Below the pieces are notes generated by a model. That model was not told the DNA's origin and searched no databases. It was given only the letters and a program-made list of their open reading frames with translations. From the NCBI GenBank assembly GCA_947598825.1, contig CANQFM010000009.1:1-64000 (forward strand): a stretch of 64,000 bases of DNA, read 5' to 3'. Shown in pieces: positions 59,491 to 64,000 of this stretch (the first letter of the stretch is position 1; each line of letters opens with the position of its first letter). The DNA is from an uncultured Eisenbergiella sp. Lineage in GTDB: Bacteria; Bacillota; Clostridia; Lachnospirales; Lachnospiraceae. Made by a program: the position numbers and the translations under genes.

Positions 59491-59964
59491 TCAGATCAGC
59501 TCTTTCCAGTCCCCGCCGGCCTTACGCAGAAGGATTCCGGCGATACGTTCCAGCCCCTCCCGGTCTTTCCCGTCAAACCGGCCCTTTACCGGACTGTCGA
59601 TATCCAGTACGCCCAACAGCTTCCCTTCCCAAAGCAGCGGGACGACGATCTCCGATTGGGAGGCGCTGTCGCAGGCGATATGGCCGGGAAAGGCGTGAAC
59701 GTCCTTTACCACCACCGTTTCCCTTTTCTGCGCCGCCGTACCGCAGACGCCCTTCCCCATTTCGATCCGCACGCAGGCCGGCCTGCCGCAGAAGGGCCCC
59801 AACCATAACACGTCCTGCTGCAGCAGGTAAAAGCCGGCCCAGTTGATCTTCTCCAATCCATAATACAGGACGCTGGCCGTATTGCTTAAGTTGCTGAGCA
59901 ACGGCCAGCTTTTTTCCAGCACGGCCTCCATCTGCTCTGCCAGCAGTTCATACTGTTTTTCCAT
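59491..59964 (-). CDS. msrC: Free methionine-(R)-sulfoxide reductase (GAF domain)
   Basis: 157 aa, one GAF domain. 'SVLYYGLEKINWAGFYLL' forms the first strands. The three catalytic-site Cys are in 'LGPFCGRPACVRIEMGKG', 'GVCGTAAQKRETVVV' and 'GHIACDSASQSEIVVPLL' (MsrC/YebR pattern), and 'GVLDIDSPVKGRFDGKD' ends the domain. It reduces free methionine-R-sulfoxide with thioredoxin, a repair function that pairs logically with the neighbouring nth in oxidative stress. It lies in the same short-gap run as nth and the LRR protein gene. Confidence 0.88.
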   Translation of the reverse strand: MEKQYELLAEQMEAVLEKSWPLLSNLSNTASVLYYGLEKINWAGFYLLQQDVLWLGPFCGRPACVRIEMGKGVCGTAAQKRETVVVKDVHAFPGHIACDSASQSEIVVPLLWEGKLLGVLDIDSPVKGRFDGKDREGLERIAGILLRKAGGDWKELI

Positions 59965-59982
59965 CCCTGCTTTTCCCCCTTC

Positions 59983-60894
59983 TCAGATGAGATCCAGCGA
60001 CAGCGACGCAAAAAAATCCAAACCGCCCAGGTTTTCTTCCTTATACCGCATGAAATAGGCTTTCATCTCCGGATACCGTCCCTTCATATCCTGCAGGATC
60101 CCGTCGAAATTTTCTGTCGTCAGACAGCCCAGCCGGGCAAACTTCTCGTAATAGTCCTTCCTGTCCCCGTATTCTTCCAAAAGTACCTGCCAGGTCTCCT
60201 GGGACGGACATCCCCTGGTATGCGCCTGCAGATAGGTTTCCAGTTCTCTGCGCACGCCATCCTGCAGCCCTTCGGGACACAGCAGCCGCAAAAAGGCAAG
60301 CCGTACCTTCGCCCGCCGCTTCTCATGGACAAATCTTTCCAAATCCGTGCTGGCATAATCCTCTTCCCCGGTCAGCACGTTCTTTTCAAAACCGTTGGCG
60401 TCCGGTTCCCGCAGAATGACCAGCATCCGGGCGTCCCATCTTTTGAGCCACTCTGCATTTCCCGCCTCTTCTATGGAAAAAAGATGGGGATCCTCCATCC
60501 GAACGGCGGCTGATGCCAAAAGCGGGGCGACCGGGCAATCCGCGCGCTCTGCCCCTTCTTTGCGCAGATCGATCCGCTCCAGCTTCTGGCTGCCGATAAA
60601 GGGATCCTTTCCCATGCGCAGAGCTTTCCAGGGCAGCTCCACCCGCTCTAACCGCATACAGTGGGCGAAGGCCCAGCTTCCCAGCTCTTCTAAAGAGTCC
60701 GGCAGCACGGCGGTCCGCAGGTTCCGGCAGTCAAAGAACGCCTTTTTCTCAATGGCTGTCACAGGACATCCGTCTATTGCGCCGGGCACTTTCAGATGGG
60801 GCGCGCTGCCCACTATTCCCAGGATCGTGGCCCGGCCCCCGTTTTCCCGGTACAAAAAGGACATCCCGGCCATTTCCAGCCTTTTTTCCTGCAT
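59983..60894 (-). CDS. Leucine-rich-repeat (BspA-type) protein
   Basis: 303 aa, cytoplasmic by sequence. Residues ~25-115 carry three BspA-like repeats: 'HLKVPGAIDGCPVTAIEKKA', 'NLRTAVLPDSLEELGSWAFA' and 'RLERVELPWKALRMGKDPFI'. The C-terminal ~150 residues are helical with several basic and acidic runs ('ERFVHEKRRAKVRLAFLRLL'). Such a short LRR with a helical tail has no known enzyme activity and probably binds a protein partner. It is about 20 bp after the MoxR gene and ahead of msrC, which suggests a MoxR/VWA accessory role. GAGGAGG precedes the ATG. Confidence 0.75.
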   Translation of the reverse strand: MQEKRLEMAGMSFLYRENGGRATILGIVGSAPHLKVPGAIDGCPVTAIEKKAFFDCRNLRTAVLPDSLEELGSWAFAHCMRLERVELPWKALRMGKDPFIGSQKLERIDLRKEGAERADCPVAPLLASAAVRMEDPHLFSIEEAGNAEWLKRWDARMLVILREPDANGFEKNVLTGEEDYASTDLERFVHEKRRAKVRLAFLRLLCPEGLQDGVRRELETYLQAHTRGCPSQETWQVLLEEYGDRKDYYEKFARLGCLTTENFDGILQDMKGRYPEMKAYFMRYKEENLGGLDFFASLSLDLI

Positions 60895-60917
60895 CTTTCC
60901 TCCTCGTTTCAGCTTCC

Positions 60918-62441
60918 TTACAGCGAAAGCTCTGCGATCTGACGCTGCAGGGCGTTCTGCCGCTCGGACAGCAACAGTTCTTCGCTATAGCGCTGGTATG
61001 TTTGACAGCCAAACCTTGCGATAAAACGGGCGCTGTTCTCATTCACCGTCAGCTCCGTCACCAGGATCAGCATTTCGTTTCCTCCCAAAAACGCCTGTTC
61101 TGTAAAGGAAAAAAGATGTTCCAGCTTTGCCTGGGTGCGCAGCGTTTCTTCCTTCATCTGTCCCACCAGCTTTTCAAAATCCTGTTTTAGCAGCAAAAAG
61201 GCGTCGGCGACCCCTCCGTCCGACATAGCCTGGATCTGTTTCTGCGCGGTCTGTAAAAAACGCAGCACAGCCCTGTGCCGCCTTTTTTCCACTGCAGAAA
61301 GGGCGTTGGCCTTCTCCTTGGACTCCATCAGCTTACGCCGTCCCTCTTCCTGTTTTTTCAGAAGTTCCAGAAGCGCCCCGGCCCCCGGTTCCGGCTCCCC
61401 GGCAACCAGGCGTTGTCCCGCCTTGAGCAGGGTCAGCAGATCGGAAAGCTGGTCGGAGGTCTCCATCACCTGACGGATATCCCCCTGTACGCGGTCCATC
61501 AGCATCCCCAGCAAAGAAAGGCGCTCGTCAAAGGCGGCCGCAGCAGCCCTGGCTACCGTCCGCTCCCCAAATTCCCCGTTCAGGATCTCCTCCACCTGGT
61601 AATCCTTTTTATACTTCTGATATAGATCGTAATAGGCCGTAAATTCCCGGACGATCGTCTGGTTGCGCAGATATTGCTCCACCAGCGTCTCATCGACCCC
61701 AAGACCCTCCTCTTCATACAGCGTCAGAGCCATAGAAAGATCCTCCCAGCCCCGGGCCGTCACATAGGACCGGCCGCTGACCGTCGTCTCGATCCGGTAA
61801 AAATATTCCTTTTTAAGATCCAGAAAGCTGGTGACCGCATTGTGCAACCCTCTCTCCAGCGCATACGCTTTCCAGGCCTCAAAATCCTCCTCCACCTCAA
61901 GCACCCGCAGACGATCCATGGTCACCACGTCGAATTCCCGGACGGACCGGTTATATTCCGGCGGATTCCCCGCCGTTACGATCACCCACCCTTCCGGCAC
62001 ACGATGGCGACCGAAGGTCTTATACTGCAAAAACTGAAGCATGGAGGGCGCCAGCGTTTCGGAAACGCAGTTGATCTCATCCAAAAACAGGATCCCCTCG
62101 GTCAGACCGCTCTCCTCCATCACATCATAAATGGAGGCGATGATCTCGCTCATGGTATATTCGGAAATATCCACTTCCTTCCCGCCGTAGACGCGGTGCC
62201 GGATAAACGGCAGCCCCAGTGCCGACTGCCGGGTATGATGGGTCATGGAATAGGAGACCAGCGCGATCCCCAGCTCCTGGGCCACCTGTTCCATGATGGC
62301 CGTCTTGCCCACACCCGGCGCGCCCAGCAGAAAGATCGGCCTCTGGCGCACCACAGGAATCCGGTATTCTCCGTCGGCATCCTTCTTTAAATATATTTTT
62401 ACAGAATCCTTGATATAAGTCTTGGCCTGTCTGATATTCAT
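60918..62441 (-). CDS. MoxR-type AAA+ ATPase
   Basis: 507 aa. 'FLLGAPGVGKTAIMEQVAQE' is Walker A and 'GILFLDEINCVSETLAP' Walker B. 'PEGWVIVTAGNPPEYNRSVR' is the sensor-1 segment, and the Arg-rich stretch before residue 235 fits sensor 2. The remaining ~270 residues are a helical C-terminal extension with coiled-coil parts ('KLMESKEKANALSAVEKRRH'). MoxR ATPases act as chaperones that load or remodel partners together with a VWA protein. Its ATG overlaps the VWA stop codon (ATGA), showing tight coupling. Confidence 0.86.
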   Translation of the reverse strand: MNIRQAKTYIKDSVKIYLKKDADGEYRIPVVRQRPIFLLGAPGVGKTAIMEQVAQELGIALVSYSMTHHTRQSALGLPFIRHRVYGGKEVDISEYTMSEIIASIYDVMEESGLTEGILFLDEINCVSETLAPSMLQFLQYKTFGRHRVPEGWVIVTAGNPPEYNRSVREFDVVTMDRLRVLEVEEDFEAWKAYALERGLHNAVTSFLDLKKEYFYRIETTVSGRSYVTARGWEDLSMALTLYEEEGLGVDETLVEQYLRNQTIVREFTAYYDLYQKYKKDYQVEEILNGEFGERTVARAAAAAFDERLSLLGMLMDRVQGDIRQVMETSDQLSDLLTLLKAGQRLVAGEPEPGAGALLELLKKQEEGRRKLMESKEKANALSAVEKRRHRAVLRFLQTAQKQIQAMSDGGVADAFLLLKQDFEKLVGQMKEETLRTQAKLEHLFSFTEQAFLGGNEMLILVTELTVNENSARFIARFGCQTYQRYSEELLLSERQNALQRQIAELSL

Positions 62442-63745
62442 GATCCTTCCTGCTCCTTCAGTTCTTCTTCCTCCAGCACTGCCCGGATGGCCCAGGGCGG
62501 CACCTGGGGCTTTTTGTCATCCTCATCCAGAAAGGCGAAGATCACGTCGTATCCCGGCATCCGCTCCGGATAGACGCCGTAGCCATCCGTAAAATAGATC
62601 AGCCCTTTCAGATTTTCAAACTCGCCCGCCTCCTGCATCTGCTCCACATAGGAAAAGACCGGACGAAAATCCGTGGATCCAAACCCCTCAAGCTGCACCC
62701 GTTCCAGAAAAGCATCCATATCCTCCCGACAGGTGATCTTTATGTCCGAACGCACCTGGCTGTCGCACTGGAGGATATGAACGTTGACCTTCTGAAAGAA
62801 ATGCTCCGACCCTTTCAGGATGGAATAGGTTCGCCGCAGAAAAGCGCGCACCAGTTCCCCTTTACAGGAGGCCGAAGTATCCAGGGCGATGATAAATTCC
62901 CGGATCTTTTTTGCATCCCGATATTCCAGAGGTTCCACCAGCGGCATATTTCCATAGAGGGAAAGGCCATAGGTATAATAGATGTAATCAAATTCCTCCT
63001 GATTGACCGCCACGTCCTCGCCCATGACCGTGAACCGTTCCAAAAGCTTTCCGTAATCGCAGCGGTCCCGGACGGCCTCCGACAGATTCTTCATCAGGCT
63101 CTCCGAATCCGCCTGCCCGCTGGAAAAGCTCTTCAGATCCGCCTGTACCCGCCGGCTGATCTTCTTCCACATTTCTTCCGTGATCACCAGTTCTTCCGGC
63201 TCAGGCTGTTCCCACAGGGTATGAAGATCCCTCTCAGACAGATGCCGCAGCCGTAGCCGCTCTTCTTCATCGGGCGGGACATTGCTAAAATGCCTGTAAA
63301 GGCGCTCCGCCGTCAGCGCGCCTGCCTGCCCTTTCAGTTCCTGCAGGACGATCGCTTCCTCGTCGTCGCTCTCCAGGGCTGCGAAAGGCAGGCCCAGTTC
63401 CAGGATCGTGTTTTCCACCGCCAGGTCTGCGGCCAGATCCCACAGTTCCGTTTCCACCTTCCCGTACCGAAACCCGTGATAAAAGATACAGTGCAGCAGT
63501 GAATGCAGATAAGCTCTGGCCGCATAATTGGGTTCTTCCCGGCATTTTAACAAAAGAAAAAGAGGATCATAATACAGCCGGGACATATCAGTGCCCACTC
63601 CCAAAAGGCCCTGCTTTTGGGCCGGCTGCAGCCGCGACATGGCCACATCCAGAAAACGCAGATGCACCAGGATCTGATCCCTGGCCAGCGCCAGGATCCG
63701 GGCCGCCAACTGGGACGCCTTCTGTTTTTGTTCTTCCCGGTCCAA
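62438..63745 (-). CDS. VWA-domain protein, partner of MoxR ATPase
   Basis: 435 aa from a TTG at 63745, which has AGGGGAG eight bases upstream; the longer frame to 63856 covers the likely promoter and is not used. The N-terminal ~200 residues are a helical DUF2201-like region. The C-terminal VWA fold holds the MIDAS motif 'FIIALDTSASCKGELVRAFL' (DxSxS), then 'GFGSTDFRPVFSYV' (MIDAS Thr) and 'LKGLIYFTDGYGVYPERMPG' (Asp). The metal-dependent adhesion site would bind a protein client, while the coupled MoxR ATPase provides the energy. The client is unknown. Confidence 0.85.
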   Translation of the reverse strand: MDREEQKQKASQLAARILALARDQILVHLRFLDVAMSRLQPAQKQGLLGVGTDMSRLYYDPLFLLLKCREEPNYAARAYLHSLLHCIFYHGFRYGKVETELWDLAADLAVENTILELGLPFAALESDDEEAIVLQELKGQAGALTAERLYRHFSNVPPDEEERLRLRHLSERDLHTLWEQPEPEELVITEEMWKKISRRVQADLKSFSSGQADSESLMKNLSEAVRDRCDYGKLLERFTVMGEDVAVNQEEFDYIYYTYGLSLYGNMPLVEPLEYRDAKKIREFIIALDTSASCKGELVRAFLRRTYSILKGSEHFFQKVNVHILQCDSQVRSDIKITCREDMDAFLERVQLEGFGSTDFRPVFSYVEQMQEAGEFENLKGLIYFTDGYGVYPERMPGYDVIFAFLDEDDKKPQVPPWAIRAVLEEEELKEQEGS

Positions 63746-63831
63746 AACCGCTCTCCCCTTTCCTTCCGCCGGGCTAGAGCAAACTCTCGCCCTCCGGATA
63801 CCGCGCCTTTTTCGCTCTGCCGACAGTCTTC

Positions 63832-63848
63832 TGTGATATCTTATCACA
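63832..63848. promoter_or_regulatory. Perfect palindrome upstream of the VWA-MoxR operon
   Basis: TGTGATA-TCT-TATCACA has exact 7-bp arms. It lies about 90 bp upstream of the VWA start in the likely promoter region and looks like an operator for a dimeric repressor. In outline it recalls TTGTGA-type sites of redox regulators, but no regulator can be named. Confidence 0.4.
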
Positions 63849-63854
63849 AAACGC

Positions 63855-63887
63855 AAAAAAAGGACAGATGCATTCCCACATCTGTCC
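63855..63887 (-). terminator. Rho-independent terminator of the gene at the right edge
   Basis: On the minus strand, GGACAGATG pairs with CATCTGTCC (arms 63879-63887 and 63862-63870), and the stem is followed by seven T (63855-63861). It ends the transcript that enters from the right edge. Confidence 0.85.
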
Positions 63888-63932
63888 CTAAATCTGCTGG
63901 CTGAACCGATATGCCGATCTCAGATCTCTTAA

Positions 63933-64000
63933 TTACGGCATGTCTGTGGCCGCCGCTGCCCGTCCCGCCTGGGCAAGCTCCCTGGCCACCGCGTAGAGCA
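63933..64000 (-). CDS. Partial gene entering from the right edge (C-terminal end only)
   Basis: The last codons in one minus-strand frame read 'LYAVARELAQAGRAAAATDMP' followed by TAA at 63933-63935. The stop lies about 45 bp before a clear terminator, which supports a real gene end. The fragment is too short to name. Alternative frames stop earlier or run through the terminator. Confidence 0.4.
   Translation of the reverse strand, partial: LYAVARELAQAGRAAAATDMP

Noticed and set aside
1-64000. tRNA, rRNA, prophage or IS element
   Set aside because: No cloverleaf-like, rRNA-like, integrase, capsid or transposase sequence was noticed. A covariance-model scan was not possible here.

Overview
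The window looks like chromosome from a gut-type Clostridia/Firmicutes bacterium, most likely a Lachnospiraceae-like species. The reasons are a moderately high GC content with strong AGGAGG-type ribosome binding sites, GTG and TTG starts, a Bce-type peptide-antibiotic module, an XRE/LytTR pair, a TetM-like GTPase fused to an NYN domain, and a compact group IIC-type intron whose reverse transcriptase resembles those of Eubacterium rectale relatives. No rRNA, tRNA, CRISPR array, prophage or IS transposase was seen. The species is not determined.

Layout. 1-7.3 kb is a housekeeping/stress block: a broken RecQ tail, a divergent LytTR/XRE regulator pair, and a minus-strand run of GreA, a membrane-anchored glycerophosphodiesterase, two unknown proteins, a RelA/SpoT-domain alarmone synthetase and the TetM-like/NYN fusion. 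7.4-12.15 kb (plus strand) is a complete Bce-type unit (regulator, kinase, ATPase, permease) with a recognisable operator. 12.1-58.5 kb is a very large surface-glycan locus. 58.6-63.9 kb is a minus-strand run: endonuclease III with a small downstream ORF, free methionine-R-sulfoxide reductase, and an LRR-MoxR-VWA trio. A few codons of another minus-strand gene enter at the right edge.

The glycan locus is mostly minus strand and reads as several transcription units. Unit A (50.7 to 40.5 kb) holds a GT52-like transferase, a PglK-like ABC flippase, an acyltransferase, two large membrane proteins, a WecE-type aminotransferase and aroA. Unit B (40.4 to 25.7 kb, consensus-like promoter) holds a PseH-like acetyltransferase, a GT2, a DUF6020-like membrane protein, an O-antigen ligase/polymerase, PglF-like dehydratase, VOC protein, PglE-like aminotransferase, PglC-like phosphosugar transferase, ATP-grasp enzyme, GT4, UDP-HexNAc dehydrogenase and a GT-C-like membrane protein. 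Unit C (25.6 to 23.5 kb, own promoter) holds an SGNH lipoprotein and a UDP-HexNAc 4-epimerase, and ends at a very strong terminator. A 1.9 kb group II intron sits exactly behind that terminator, followed by GC-rich hairpin repeats. Unit D (21.2 to 12.1 kb) holds a sugar formyltransferase, two deacetylase-like proteins, four GT4 enzymes and an asparagine-synthase-like amidotransferase. A plus-strand pseF-pseI-pseG operon (51.0-53.8 kb) diverges from unit A. A UvrA-like ATPase lies beyond it, followed by a minus-strand pseB-GT2 pair.

Working model (inference): a PglF/PglE/PglC-type initiating sugar is placed on undecaprenyl phosphate. It is extended with GalNAcA-type uronic acids that may be amidated by the AsnB-like enzyme, plus a formylated or acetylated amino sugar and pseudaminic acid. 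A PglK-like flippase exports the product, and the ligase-like membrane protein polymerises or transfers it. The most notable points are the absence of a PglD-like acetyltransferase beside PglF/E/C (an ATP-grasp enzyme and a VOC protein sit there instead), the lack of a dedicated PseC, the RPP-NYN fusion, and the precisely placed group II intron.
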